Source: Pseudoglutamicibacter albus
GTDB taxonomy: Bacteria; Actinomycetota; Actinomycetes; Actinomycetales; Micrococcaceae
Assembly: GCF_022346425.1 (NCBI RefSeq)
Contig: NZ_JAKRCW010000001.1
Location: forward strand, 62,001-126,000
Direction: 5' to 3'
Length of the DNA stretch: 64,000 bases
Numbering within the stretch: position 1 is the stretch's first letter; each line of letters starts with the position of its first letter. The notes below the pieces were generated by a model. It saw nothing but the letters and a program-made list of their open reading frames with translations. It was not told where the DNA came from and searched no databases. Below, one piece after another: positions 39,645-48,941 of the stretch. Both the position numbers and the translations under genes were made by a program.

Positions 39645-39713
39645 TTATTTCTTAACGTCTGGGAATGTGAAGGCTCAGGACAAACCGTCTGGGAATCGTG
39701 TATGGGGCAGGGG

Positions 39714-40493
39714 TTAGGCCTCGGTTTCCGGCCCGGTGTGGTTGCTGTTTCGCGGCTCAGATTGTTCCGTGTTCTGTTCCGCGGTTTGTCCAGGGTGCGC
39801 CACTTGTGGGTGGCGGATCCCGGGATGGGTTTTGGGGATGGAGCCGAACAGTGCCCAACCGGATGCGATGAGGCTGAGCGCGAAGAGCGGGTAGCTCAGC
39901 AGGATGTGGGCCACCGAGAGCCCGATGACGTGGCCGGTAGCCCAGAAGTAGCCGAGCACGATGACGCGGACACCGTATTGGGCGACCCAGAACCAGGAAG
40001 CGCGGTTGTAGGCGCGTAGGATCACGGGGTCCTTACGCCACGTGGTTTTGGTTCCGAGCAGTGCCCCGAGCACGATCCCAAGGAACGGCCAACGGACCAT
40101 GATGGAGGCTATCCAGGCCAGCATCGAGGCCGCGTTGGAAAGCAGCCGCAACAGGAAGAAGTCCACGGCGTTGCCGGTATAGACCGCAACCGCGGCGGAT
40201 GCGACCACGGCGAGCAACCCGAATATGACGGAGGTCAGTCTGCGGCGTTGGTAGAGCGCGAAGCCGGCGATGATGAGCCCGGACAGAGTAGCTGCCGCGC
40301 CCCCGATGACGATGTCGTTGCCGCTGAGCATCCACGCGAGCACGAACACAACCGGCGGGATGGTCGCCTCGATCGCAGGGCGCGCACCACCGAGCAGCTG
40401 AAGCAGGGACTCTGAGTTGGCGTGTTCGGCGCGCTCTGGTGGGGTGGGCATAAGCGCTAGTCTAGTTTCCGACCATTGTGTGTTCTGGCTCAT
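39714..40493 (-). CDS. DUF3159 membrane protein
   Basis: About 259 aa from ATG 40493, or 245 aa from ATG 40451; neither start has a clear ribosome site. The N-terminal helix-loop SLLQLLGGARPAIEATIPPV is the DUF3159 hallmark. About five to six membrane helices follow, then a hydrophilic C-terminal tail rich in Q, E, N and P. Actinobacterial family of unknown function, often near metal or drug-response genes in relatives. Divergent from the flavoprotein gene. Confidence 0.8.
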   Translation of the reverse strand: MSQNTQWSETRLALMPTPPERAEHANSESLLQLLGGARPAIEATIPPVVFVLAWMLSGNDIVIGGAAATLSGLIIAGFALYQRRRLTSVIFGLLAVVASAAVAVYTGNAVDFFLLRLLSNAASMLAWIASIMVRWPFLGIVLGALLGTKTTWRKDPVILRAYNRASWFWVAQYGVRVIVLGYFWATGHVIGLSVAHILLSYPLFALSLIASGWALFGSIPKTHPGIRHPQVAHPGQTAEQNTEQSEPRNSNHTGPETEA

Positions 40494-40521
40494 ACCCAAG
40501 CTGTGGGGAAGGTGAGGTTTC

Positions 40522-41991
40522 ATGGCTGAGGTGGCTCCGGCATCGGAGGCAACTGTTTCTGCATCTGCAGCTGTTTCGCCGCTGGTTTCACAGACGGCGC
40601 TGGATTCGCTACGGGAGGCGATGCGCGGCGGCATCGCGACGGATGAGCCGACCTTGCGTGCGTACTCGATTGACCGTTCGGGTGTTGAGCCGGATGGTGT
40701 TCCGGTTGCGGTGGTGTGGCCGGAGACCACGGAGCAGGTTCAGGCGGCGGTGCGCTGGGCCTCGGAGCATGGCGTGAGTGTGGTTCCGCGGGGTGCCGGC
40801 ACGGGCCTGGCGGGGTCTGCGACGGCGGGCGCGGGATCGCTCGTGGTGTGCCTGGAGCGCATGAATAAGGTTCTGGAGATTTCGGCGGATGACCGTTTGT
40901 GTGTGGTCCAGCCGGGCATCTTGAACGATGAGCTCAACGCGGTGCTACACAAGGATGGTCTGTGGTGGCCGCCGGATCCGGCGTCGAAAGCGATCTCCAC
41001 GGTGGGCGGGAACATCGCGGCGAATGCTGGCGGGTTTTTGTGCGCTAAGTATGGCGTGACGCAGCAGTGGGTTTTGGGGCTCACGGTGGTTTTGGCGGAT
41101 GGCCGCGTGGTGTCGATGGGTCGGCGCACCGTGAAGGGTGTTTCCGGCTATGACGTCACCTCGATGCTGATCGGTTCCGAGGGCACGCTGGGGATCATCG
41201 TCGAGTGTGTCTTGAAGGTGCGGCCGCTGCAGTCCGCTGAGGTTGCCACGCTGGTTGCGGTGTGTGATTCGGCGGTGGATGCCGCAGCTGCCGCGAGCGC
41301 TGTGACGGCGGCGCATCTTCAGCCGGCGATGATGGAGCTGCTCGATGAAGTGACCTCGGCCGCGGTGGTGGGGCACTTGGTTGCTACGGATGAGGCGTTC
41401 GTGGACCCTACCGAGGGCAGGCCGGCGTCGTTGCTTTTGGTGCAGACAGATGGCCTGGGTGCCGCGGCAGAGTTGTCCCAGGTGCACGATGCGGTGGCTG
41501 GTTTCGCGCGTCACGTGCGGGTTGCTGAAAGCGTTGAAGAGACTGAAGCGTTGATCGGTATGCGGCGGGCCGTGTTCCCTGCGATTGAACGCATGGGTGG
41601 CAGTGTTTTGGTTGAGGACATCGCTGTTCCGCGGACCCGGATGGCGGAGGCATTCACGCGGATGCGTGAGATTGAACGGAAGTATGGAGTTGCGTTGCCG
41701 AGCGCGGCCCACGCCGGCGATGGCAATATGCATCCGGTGTTCGTGTTCGAACCGGTCGCGGGTGAGACGGGGCTGGATGCGGTTCCGGCTCACGTGTGGG
41801 AAGCCGCTGACGAAGTGTTCAGTGTTGCCCTCGAGATGGGCGGAACGCTCACCGGCGAACACGGCGTGGGCTTGTTGAAGAAACGCTTCCTGCCCTTGGA
41901 GCTCGGCGCAGACCAGACGGAACTGCAGCAACAGTTGCGGAAGGTCTTCGACCCGCAAGGGATCATGAACCCCGGCAAGGTCCTCGACTAG
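40522..41991 (+). CDS. GlcD-like FAD-linked oxidase
   Basis: 489 aa. FAD-binding (PCMH) domain at the N-terminus with VVPRGAGTGLAGSAT, DPASKAISTVGGNIAANAGG and SEGTLGIIVE. The C-terminal FAD-oxidase domain has SAAHAGDGNMHPVFVF and GTLTGEHGVGLLKK. These are the signatures of glycolate oxidase subunit D/D-lactate dehydrogenases, which oxidise 2-hydroxy acids and pass electrons to the membrane or another acceptor. No GlcE or GlcF partner is adjacent. Its stop overlaps the convergent gene's stop (CTAG). Confidence 0.87.
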   Translation: MAEVAPASEATVSASAAVSPLVSQTALDSLREAMRGGIATDEPTLRAYSIDRSGVEPDGVPVAVVWPETTEQVQAAVRWASEHGVSVVPRGAGTGLAGSATAGAGSLVVCLERMNKVLEISADDRLCVVQPGILNDELNAVLHKDGLWWPPDPASKAISTVGGNIAANAGGFLCAKYGVTQQWVLGLTVVLADGRVVSMGRRTVKGVSGYDVTSMLIGSEGTLGIIVECVLKVRPLQSAEVATLVAVCDSAVDAAAAASAVTAAHLQPAMMELLDEVTSAAVVGHLVATDEAFVDPTEGRPASLLLVQTDGLGAAAELSQVHDAVAGFARHVRVAESVEETEALIGMRRAVFPAIERMGGSVLVEDIAVPRTRMAEAFTRMREIERKYGVALPSAAHAGDGNMHPVFVFEPVAGETGLDAVPAHVWEAADEVFSVALEMGGTLTGEHGVGLLKKRFLPLELGADQTELQQQLRKVFDPQGIMNPGKVLD

Positions 41992-42887
41992 GCAGCGCTC
42001 GCGCGGATCGCGGCGACCGCATCGAGCCCCCGCTGGCGTAGCTGCTGGGAGCGTTCAGAGAATGCGCGTTGCCGTTCAACATATTCGGCCTTGCCGTGCG
42101 CGGTTTCGATCCGGATGGGTTCGAAGCCCCATTCACTCAAGTCATAGGGTGAGGCCTGCATGTCCATGATGCGGGTCTCCCACGCGAGCTCGAAAGCGTC
42201 CATGATGAGCCCCGAATCCACGAGTGGCGCGAGCTTATACAGCCACTTATAGACGTCCATCCCGGCGTGCAAACATCCAGGCTGTTCAAGCTCAACCTGC
42301 CGCTCCCGCGTAGGCGTGAGCTGGTTCAGCCCGCGAGCCTGCGGGGCATAAAACCGGAACGCATCAAAATGCGTGCACCGGATCTGGTGGGTCTCAACCA
42401 CCTCATCCGTACCGCTAGAACCCAGCCGGAGCGGAACATAGTCGTGGCGCATACCGTTCTCTTCCGAGTTATACGCCATAGCCCACTCGTGCAAACCAAA
42501 ACACGAAAAACTCCCTGGCCGCGCCGCGACCGCACTGAAGATCGTGTCCGCGAAGTCCACCATCCGTCCCCGAGCCGCCACGAATTCCGCGGCATCCACC
42601 GTAACGCCAGGCCTCCCGCTCCCATCGGCATCCTCAACCACCGAATAAAACCGCCACCCAGACCGCTGCGCCACCGCATCGTCGCCTAACAACACCACGC
42701 CGGGGCCGGGATGCCAACGTTCCAGCTGCGCCGGCGGAAACGAGTAATACGTGAACAAGAAGTCATAGACCGGGTGGGTCTGCTGCCGCGCTCGCCGGTG
42801 CCGGAACGGCTCGGTGTATGCGCGGGCGCGTTCGGCGTGAGCGTGCTCGCGGGCACGCCACTGGTCGGGATAGAGCAAGGTGGGCAT
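41988..42887 (-). CDS. Conserved actinobacterial protein (often named 3-methyladenine DNA glycosylase)
   Basis: 299 aa from ATG 42887 (MPTLLYPDQWRAREHAHAER). Conserved-looking motifs are HPVYDFLFTYYSFPPAQLERWHPG, GMRHDYVPLRLG, THFDAFRFYAPQA and QPGCLHAGMDVYKWLYKLAPLV. Proteins of this kind are commonly labelled 3-methyladenine DNA glycosylase, but I see no helix-hairpin-helix or AlkA/AAG motif, so that label is doubtful. Its stop codon shares CTAG with the convergent glcD-like gene, leaving no room for a terminator. Confidence 0.75.
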   Translation of the reverse strand: MPTLLYPDQWRAREHAHAERARAYTEPFRHRRARQQTHPVYDFLFTYYSFPPAQLERWHPGPGVVLLGDDAVAQRSGWRFYSVVEDADGSGRPGVTVDAAEFVAARGRMVDFADTIFSAVAARPGSFSCFGLHEWAMAYNSEENGMRHDYVPLRLGSSGTDEVVETHQIRCTHFDAFRFYAPQARGLNQLTPTRERQVELEQPGCLHAGMDVYKWLYKLAPLVDSGLIMDAFELAWETRIMDMQASPYDLSEWGFEPIRIETAHGKAEYVERQRAFSERSQQLRQRGLDAVAAIRASAA

Positions 42888-43033
42888 ACATCCATTGTGG
42901 ACGATGCGGGCCTGGCCAGCGCTCGCGGCAGCTGCCAGCGGGTGCGGATGCGGCCGATTGCGTGCTGTCTGCGTAGACTCATCAGTTGGTATCTGTTGTT
43001 GCAAACCGTTGGTTTGCGGTTCTCAGGAGCATC

Positions 43034-44476
43034 ATGTCGTTTTTGCCTCTGACGGCCCCTGCCGAGTTGCGGGCCGCGCTTGAATCCACCGAAACCCGTA
43101 CCGAGAAGGACTCGCTGGGGACACGTGAAGTCCCGGCGGAGGTTTTGTGGGGTATTTCCACGTTGCGGGCGGTCGAGAACTTCCCGATCACGGGCCGCAC
43201 CGTGGGCCAGATCCGGGAGCTTGTGTGGGCTTTGGGTGCTGTGAAGCTCGCGGCTGCCCGGGCTAATCACGAGTTGGGCCGGCTTGATGATGCCCGCTGT
43301 GAGGCGATCGAGGCCGCGGCCCAAGAGGTCATGGACGGTAAGTGGGATTCGCAGTTTGTGATCGACCGTGTTCAGGGTGGTGCGGGAACCTCAACGAACA
43401 TGAACGCGAACGAGGTTATTGCGCATCGTGCCCAGCAGATCATCGGGGACGAATCGATGGTGATCAACCCGATCGATCACGTCAACGCCGCCCAGTCCAC
43501 TAACGATGTGTACCCGTCCGCGCTGAAACTTGCGCTGCATTGGGCGATGCGTGGGCTCATCGAAGAGGTCGGGTTGCTCGCCGAATCCTTCGGGAAGAAG
43601 GCTCAAGAGTTCGCGGAGATCACTAAGATCGGCCGCACCCAGCTCCAGGATGCCGTCCCGATGACGCTGGGCCAGGAGTTCGGTGCGTTCGCAGATGCGA
43701 TGCGTGAAGACGTCGTGATGCTCACGAACTTCATTCCGCATCTGCTGGAACTCAACCTGGGTGCCACCGCGATCGGTACCGGGATTACGGCGCCGGTGGG
43801 GTATCGCGAGCTTGTGCTTAAGCACCTGCAGCAGATCACTAAGAACAACGTGATCGGTGCTCGTAACCTGGTTGAGGCGACCTCGGATACGGGTGTTTTC
43901 GTGCTCGTATCCGGTGGGTTGAAGCGTACCGCGATCAAGCTTTCCAAGATCTGTAATGACCTGCGTTTGCTTTCATCCGGCCCGCAGGCTGGCTTGAATG
44001 AGATCAACTTGCCGCCAGTGCAGGCGGGTTCTTCGATCATGCCGGGCAAGGTCAACCCGGTGATCCCGGAGGTCGTGAACCAGGTCGCGTTCCGCGTGGT
44101 CGGTGCTGATACAACGGTTGCGATGGCGGTTGAGGCGGGTCAGATGCAGCTCAACGCTTTCGAACCCGTGATGGCTGATGTGTTGTTCGATGCGATCGAT
44201 TCCCTGCGTGCGGCATGTGCGACGTTGCGGTTGCGTTGCGTGGACGGGATCGAGGCGAACGAGGACGTGCTTTCGCGTCGTGTGGCTGAGTCTGTGTCCG
44301 TGGTGACTGCGCTTTCGCCGCTGATCGGCTATGAACGTTCCGCTGACCTCATGAAGCAGGCGCTCGAAGAGAACGCGTCCATCATTGACCTCGCGGTTCA
44401 AGAAGGCGTGCTCGATGAAGTCACCATTCGCCGCGCGATTGCCGATGCGACGGGCCACACCCAAACCGTGGAATAA
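43034..44476 (+). CDS. aspA: Aspartate ammonia-lyase
   Basis: 480 aa from ATG 43034 with CAGGAG upstream. Fumarase/aspartase superfamily; GAGTSTNMNANEVI and the lyase signature GSSIMPGKVNPVIPE, followed by VNQVAFRVVGADTTVAMA, are closer to aspartase than to fumarase. Converts aspartate to fumarate and ammonia reversibly. A GC-rich hairpin follows at 44479-44508. The palindrome that brackets the next gene begins about 107 bp downstream. Confidence 0.92.
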   Translation: MSFLPLTAPAELRAALESTETRTEKDSLGTREVPAEVLWGISTLRAVENFPITGRTVGQIRELVWALGAVKLAAARANHELGRLDDARCEAIEAAAQEVMDGKWDSQFVIDRVQGGAGTSTNMNANEVIAHRAQQIIGDESMVINPIDHVNAAQSTNDVYPSALKLALHWAMRGLIEEVGLLAESFGKKAQEFAEITKIGRTQLQDAVPMTLGQEFGAFADAMREDVVMLTNFIPHLLELNLGATAIGTGITAPVGYRELVLKHLQQITKNNVIGARNLVEATSDTGVFVLVSGGLKRTAIKLSKICNDLRLLSSGPQAGLNEINLPPVQAGSSIMPGKVNPVIPEVVNQVAFRVVGADTTVAMAVEAGQMQLNAFEPVMADVLFDAIDSLRAACATLRLRCVDGIEANEDVLSRRVAESVSVVTALSPLIGYERSADLMKQALEENASIIDLAVQEGVLDEVTIRRAIADATGHTQTVE

Positions 44477-44478
44477 AG

Positions 44479-44508
44479 CGCGCCCTCAACGACGATGCGG
44501 TGGGCGCG
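44479..44508 (+). terminator. aspA terminator-like hairpin
   Basis: CGCGCCC (44479-44485) pairs with GGGCGCG (44502-44508), just after the aspA stop. Short and without a T-run. Confidence 0.45.
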
Positions 44509-44583
44509 TTCACGGATCGCGTTGAGGCTGCGTTCACGGAGGGCACTGAGGATACGTGGAGCAACGCTAGCGGGCTCATGCTT

Positions 44584-44642
44584 GAGCTTCCCACTTAACT
44601 TCCCACTCAACATAACACTGTGGGAAGTTAAGTGGGAAGCTC
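44584..44642. repeat. Palindromic element, copy 1 (downstream of the regulator)
   Basis: Perfect 23-bp inverted repeat (GAGCTTCCCACTTAACTTCC..., arms 44584-44606 and 44620-44642) around the 13-nt loop TCAACATAACACT. Each arm holds two TTCCCAC boxes. It lies 30 bp past the stop of the minus-strand gene and could terminate it. A second copy with the same loop is at 46135-46195. Confidence 0.8.
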
Positions 44643-44671
44643 GGTAATGCCGGGCCTTCTTGGCTGAATGA

Positions 44672-46117
44672 CTATGTTTTGATCCGGTAGCGTTGGCGCG
44701 GGCTTCGTAGCGGTTCAGTGCGCTCGACGGCACCCTCGGCGATGAGTTCGTTCACTGCTTTTTGGACTGCTGTACGGCTTAGTTTTGTGCTCTTGACGAG
44801 CTCAGCTGTGGAGGCAGAGACTTGGCTCTTGAGAGCGGTGAGCACTTGGTCAAAGGCGCTTGCATACCGCTCTTTCTCCGCGACTCTTCGCCGGTGGAAA
44901 ATAATGGTGAAGCTGTCTAGCCGGTTGATGTACTCAGGTGGCGGCATGAGGGCATCAGCGAGTGAGCGTTGAATGACTGCGATTCCCGTGCCCCTGTTTT
45001 CAGCAACGACACCTGCCGCGCCATCATCGTCGTGAAACTTCACGTCCTCGAGGAACGCAGAGAGCCGTTGGTTTCTAGTCGAGCTCACTCCTGGTTTCCC
45101 TAAGTTTCTAACGGTAACGCCTCCATATAGTCCTCCTGGACTGGTGATTTCGAGGCGATCAACGAACATGTTGATCTGTACCTGGCTACCTTGCACGAGC
45201 GGTGAGTAATCGCGATGCATGAGTGCATTCACAAGAGCTTCGCGTACCGCGACAGGCGGATAGTCTGGCAAATCTGAGCGGTACTTTTCGCCGATGAGCG
45301 CGGCAGTGCGCATGTTTTTTCTGACGACTTCAATTCCTTCATCAACGAGCTCCGGAATGGTGCCGGTGAAAGTCTTGCTGTCTAGGAGACGGATCCCCTC
45401 AGTAACAGAGCCCTTGGTTGTTCCAGGGAAGTTAGCAAATGTCACCGTAAGGCGCGGATAAAACTCCTGCGGATATTCGCCCATGACAAGCAATGACGCC
45501 AGGGTTGGGTGTCCGTCTTTGAGGATACGCAAGCGTTTCATCGCGGTTTCGATGCCATCGTTGAAGGTTTTAGGACGACGCTTGCGTTGAACGCTCAGGT
45601 AGGCGTTCACGGTGCCCGAATGCAGGTCTTCAGGTTGCGCATCTGTGACTGACTGTTCGTCCCATTTAGGCTGGGTTCGCTCCTCAACGAGGCGGTCGAC
45701 TTCGTATTGCGTAAGCCGTATGTCACCGTCGCCAACCCGTATATAGCTACCGCCATATTTTCCCTGGTCAGTTACGTAGCAAGGCTTGTCTTCGGAGGTC
45801 ATTTCACTGACTTCCGCTACAACAACTAAGGAGTTCTCAAAGGGCACTGTGTCGATGAGCGGACGCACTGGGGGTGTGGTTTGGGCGCATCGGGTTTCTA
45901 GCGCGTCCTGAGCTTTTGCGGCATCGAAGCCCTCTACCGGCAAGAAGCCGTTTGACTCATCGAGCCCCAGGATGATGAGGCCGCCGTTTGCGTTCGCGAA
46001 CGCGCTGAGAGTTTCGCGAATTGACTTGCCCACATTGCTCTTGACCTCGGTTGGCTGGTTGTCTGTTCCAACCAACCGCAGTGTGTGGACGATTGTCTCT
46101 AAGTGTTCGGTGTCCAT
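44672..46117 (-). CDS. AlbA_2/Schlafen-like ATP-binding regulator
   Basis: 481 aa. Residues ~1-130 form an AlbA_2 (Schlafen AAA_4) domain: TEVKSNVGKSIRETLSAFAN, ANGGLIILGLDESNGF and GGSYIRVGDGDIRLT. A middle domain has ATPase-like features (PPVAVREALVNALMHRDYSP, then RLEITSPGGLYGG), as in COG2865-type proteins. The C-terminal ~60 residues look like a winged helix (SASTAELVKSTKLSRTAVQKAVNEL). Such proteins are usually transcription regulators or phage-defence-associated. Base composition is lower in GC than its neighbours, suggesting transfer. Palindrome copies lie just before the start and just after the stop. Confidence 0.82.
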   Translation of the reverse strand: MDTEHLETIVHTLRLVGTDNQPTEVKSNVGKSIRETLSAFANANGGLIILGLDESNGFLPVEGFDAAKAQDALETRCAQTTPPVRPLIDTVPFENSLVVVAEVSEMTSEDKPCYVTDQGKYGGSYIRVGDGDIRLTQYEVDRLVEERTQPKWDEQSVTDAQPEDLHSGTVNAYLSVQRKRRPKTFNDGIETAMKRLRILKDGHPTLASLLVMGEYPQEFYPRLTVTFANFPGTTKGSVTEGIRLLDSKTFTGTIPELVDEGIEVVRKNMRTAALIGEKYRSDLPDYPPVAVREALVNALMHRDYSPLVQGSQVQINMFVDRLEITSPGGLYGGVTVRNLGKPGVSSTRNQRLSAFLEDVKFHDDDGAAGVVAENRGTGIAVIQRSLADALMPPPEYINRLDSFTIIFHRRRVAEKERYASAFDQVLTALKSQVSASTAELVKSTKLSRTAVQKAVNELIAEGAVERTEPLRSPRQRYRIKT

Positions 46118-46134
46118 CGAGTGCTCACTAACTC

Positions 46135-46195
46135 CCCACTTAACTTCCCACTCAACATAACACTGTGGGAAGTTAGTGGGAAGTTAAGTGGGAAG
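46135..46195. repeat. Palindromic element, copy 2 (regulator promoter)
   Basis: Same left arm and identical loop as copy 1, but the right arm has an extra GTGGGAAGTTA, giving three tandem GTGGGAAG boxes, with a degenerate fourth (CTGGGAAG) at 46199. It ends 18 bp upstream of the regulator's ATG, so it covers its leader and ribosome-site region and could be an autoregulatory operator. Confidence 0.8.
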
Positions 46196-46256
46196 CTTCT
46201 GGGAAGTTCTTAAGAGCGCGTGCGAGAACCGAACCGCGCGGCGGGCGGCAGGGAGC

Positions 46257-47543
46257 TTAGCGGCCTGTGCCGCCGTAGACCGTGGCTTCCTGTTCGGTGT
46301 CGAGTCCGAATGCGGTGTGGATCGCCTCGACAGCTTTGGTGAGTTTGTCTTCGTGAGTCACGATCGAGATGCGGATCTCCGAAGTGGAGATCAGATCAAC
46401 GTTGATGCCGGCCTCGTGCAGGGCGCGGAAGAACGTCGCGGAGACGCCCGCGTTGGAGCGCATCGCTGCGCCAACCAGGGAGACCTTACCGATCTTGTTG
46501 TCTTGTTCGATGTCCTCAAAACCGATCTCGGTCTGGGCTTCACGCAACGCGGTCACCACGCGGTCGCCTTGAGTCTTCGGTACGGTGAACGTGATGTCAG
46601 TCTTGCCGGAGCCTGCGGTGGAGACGTTCTGGACGATCATGTCCACGTTCGTATCCGCCTGGGCGATGACCTCAAAAATGTGGGCGGCCTTACCCGGGAT
46701 GTCTGGGACGCCGATCACGGTGACTTTCTCCTCGGAGAGGTCATGAGCTACGCCGGCAACAATCGGTTGTTCCAATGGTTCCCCCTCCGGGAGTTGGATC
46801 TTGTCAGAAGCGTCAGGGACAATCCAGGTCCCCTCATTGTGGCTAAAGGACGAACGCACGTGAATCGGGATACCGAAACGCCGCGCATACTCAACGCAGC
46901 GCAAATGCAGGATCTTCGAGCCGTGCGCGGCAAGCTCCAGCATCTCCTCGCTCGAGAGCGTATCGAGCTTCCGCGCATGGTGAACCACGCGCGGATCAGC
47001 AGTGAAGACGCCGTCCACATCCGTGTAAATCTCGCACACATCGGCATCCAGGGCCGCAGCGAGCGCAACCGCGGTCGTGTCAGAACCGCCGCGGCCCATC
47101 GTCGTAATGTTCTTCGATTCCTTCGACATGCCCTGGAAGCCAGCCACGATCGCGACTGAACCGAGCTCAACCGCGCGGCGGACACGCGCAGGGGAGACCT
47201 CGACGATGCGGGCCGAACCGTGCAGTGCGTCAGTGATCATTCCGGCCTGTGAACCGGTGAAGGAGACCGCTTTGCCGCCTGCGGCTTCGATCGCCATAGC
47301 GAGCAGAGCCATGGACATGCGTTCGCCAGCGGATAGCAACATGTCCATTTCGCGGGCGGGTGCCTTGTCAGTGATTTCGGCGGCCAGATCCAACAGCTCA
47401 TCAGTCGTGTCACCCATCGCGGAAACAACAACGACAACATCGTTGCCGGCTTCGCGGGTTTCCAACACACGGGCGGCGACTCGCTTAATACCTGCGGCAT
47501 CCGCAACGGAAGAGCCGCCGTATTTCTGCACGATCAGAGCCAT
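46257..47543 (-). CDS. lysC: Aspartate kinase
   Basis: 428 aa, the class with an N-terminal kinase domain and two C-terminal ACT domains. First step of the lysine/threonine/methionine pathway. Motifs are [46 protein letters not shown], and ACT regions near [14 protein letters not shown] and [20 protein letters not shown], which bind lysine/threonine for feedback. In relatives asd usually follows; here the 46.2-44.6 kb regulator module lies there instead. Confidence 0.95.
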   Translation of the reverse strand: MALIVQKYGGSSVADAAGIKRVAARVLETREAGNDVVVVVSAMGDTTDELLDLAAEITDKAPAREMDMLLSAGERMSMALLAMAIEAAGGKAVSFTGSQAGMITDALHGSARIVEVSPARVRRAVELGSVAIVAGFQGMSKESKNITTMGRGGSDTTAVALAAALDADVCEIYTDVDGVFTADPRVVHHARKLDTLSSEEMLELAAHGSKILHLRCVEYARRFGIPIHVRSSFSHNEGTWIVPDASDKIQLPEGEPLEQPIVAGVAHDLSEEKVTVIGVPDIPGKAAHIFEVIAQADTNVDMIVQNVSTAGSGKTDITFTVPKTQGDRVVTALREAQTEIGFEDIEQDNKIGKVSLVGAAMRSNAGVSATFFRALHEAGINVDLISTSEIRISIVTHEDKLTKAVEAIHTAFGLDTEQEATVYGGTGR

Positions 47544-47921
47544 GAGCGCCTTTCGCTAGTCGATGGGTGCGCCTAAGCCATGCCGGCACCCCAGGGAAGT
47601 GTTGTGTTTCAGCCTACGGTGCGCAGGCATGGCACACACAATAAGTGACGCGCGTTGCAGCGGGTATCGTAAGAACATCAAGTGTGACGCATGCAACAGA
47701 GGTCAAATGGGTGACGAGTCAAATATTTCGTGTCAGAGACTCTCAGATCCCAGGATTTACCCTATCTTTGACTATTATCTTTACCGGAGGACGCTCCAAA
47801 GGTGATTTGTTCCCGTGGATTAGGATTGGTTACGTCTTAGTTGCGGCCGATCTGTACTTCATTCGACACGACACGATCGACACCAGCAGGATCGACACAA
47901 CAGGACAGGGGCGTAAACGCG
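47544..47921. other. Intergenic region between lysC and a small hypothetical gene
   Basis: 378 bp, AT-richer than average, no convincing gene. It should hold both divergent promoters. A short direct repeat, GATCGACACCAGCAG and GATCGACACAACAG, lies at 47875-47903 just before the hypothetical gene and may be regulatory. Confidence 0.4.
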
Positions 47922-48218
47922 ATGGGTAGCAGGGAAGACCTTCCTCAGCCATTCGGCCTAGAAATCACGGCTAGCCGGCTCGACGGGCGAAACGTTGCGG
48001 GGCAACTCACGTTCGATCAACCCGCAGAACGCGTCTCAATCCAGGTAGCAAGCCTGCGCCACCGCAAAGACCACGTCTTAGTCACAGACACCGTGGGCCA
48101 AAGCTACATGTTGGATCCCGAGCAGATCGTGTACGCAACCCGACTGCAAGCGGATCAGCACCTGTTCCACATCCTGGCCGCTCTCAACAATATTCAAGAC
48201 GAGCTCGAGCGCGGCTAG
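47922..48218 (+). CDS. Small hypothetical protein
   Basis: 98 aa from ATG 47922 with AGGGGCG upstream; the frame extends to 47841 but the upstream part is repetitive leader. Soluble, charged protein: PQPFGLEITASRLDGRNVAGQ, VASLRHRKDHVLVTDTVGQ and a C-terminal helix (HILAALNNIQDELERG). No motif known to me. It is convergent with recR. Confidence 0.6.
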   Translation: MGSREDLPQPFGLEITASRLDGRNVAGQLTFDQPAERVSIQVASLRHRKDHVLVTDTVGQSYMLDPEQIVYATRLQADQHLFHILAALNNIQDELERG

Positions 48219-48308
48219 GCCGTCCCGCCGTGCGGCCGGCGCGAGACCGGGCCGCACGGTGCTGGCTACCCGCTGGGCCCATCGGCCGGTTAGTTGATCG
48301 TCAGCCGC

Positions 48309-48908
48309 TTAGTTGATCAGTGAGCGGCGGCCTTCAAGTGCTCGCCCGAGCGTGACTTCGTCCGCGTATTCCAGATCCCCGCCCACCGGCAGTCCGGATG
48401 CGAGCCGGGACACTTTGACGCCGATGCTTTTGAGGATCCTCACCAGGTACGTTGCGGTGGCTTCGCCTTCAAGGTTCGGGTCCGTTGCGATGATGAGTTC
48501 CTGGATCGCATCATCCGAGAGCCTAGTGAGTAGCTCCTTGATGTGCAGCTGATCCGGGCCAATACCGGCCATCGGGTCGATCGCGCCACCCAGTACGTGA
48601 TACCGGCCGCGGAATGCGCGCGTCCGTTCGATCACCATGACGTCCTTCGATTCCTCGACAACGCAAATGGTGCTGTCGTCCCGGTTAGGGTCGCGGCAGA
48701 TCGCGCACTTTTCGTCTTCGGTGATGTTGAAGCACACCTCGCAGAAAGACACTTTGTCTTTGACGACCTTGATCGCGTCAGCGAACCGCCGCATATCCTC
48801 TTTGTCTGCTTCCAGGATGTGGAACGCGATGCGTTGAGCAGACTTAGGGCCAATGCCGGGTAGACGCCCGAGCTCGTCGATGAGGTCTTGGACGGCGCCT
48901 TCGTACAC
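48309..48908 (-). CDS. recR: Recombination mediator RecR
   Basis: 199 aa. Loads RecA with RecO(F) in recombinational repair. N-terminal helix-hairpin-helix ([20 protein letters not shown]), zinc finger [16 protein letters not shown], and Toprim domain ([29 protein letters not shown]). It lies 33 bp after dnaX, the usual partner, but no ybaB gene lies between them. Confidence 0.96.
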   Translation of the reverse strand: MYEGAVQDLIDELGRLPGIGPKSAQRIAFHILEADKEDMRRFADAIKVVKDKVSFCEVCFNITEDEKCAICRDPNRDDSTICVVEESKDVMVIERTRAFRGRYHVLGGAIDPMAGIGPDQLHIKELLTRLSDDAIQELIIATDPNLEGEATATYLVRILKSIGVKVSRLASGLPVGGDLEYADEVTLGRALEGRRSLIN

Positions 48909-48941
48909 GGTGCACTCTCCTGACGGTTGCGGTGAGGCGAA

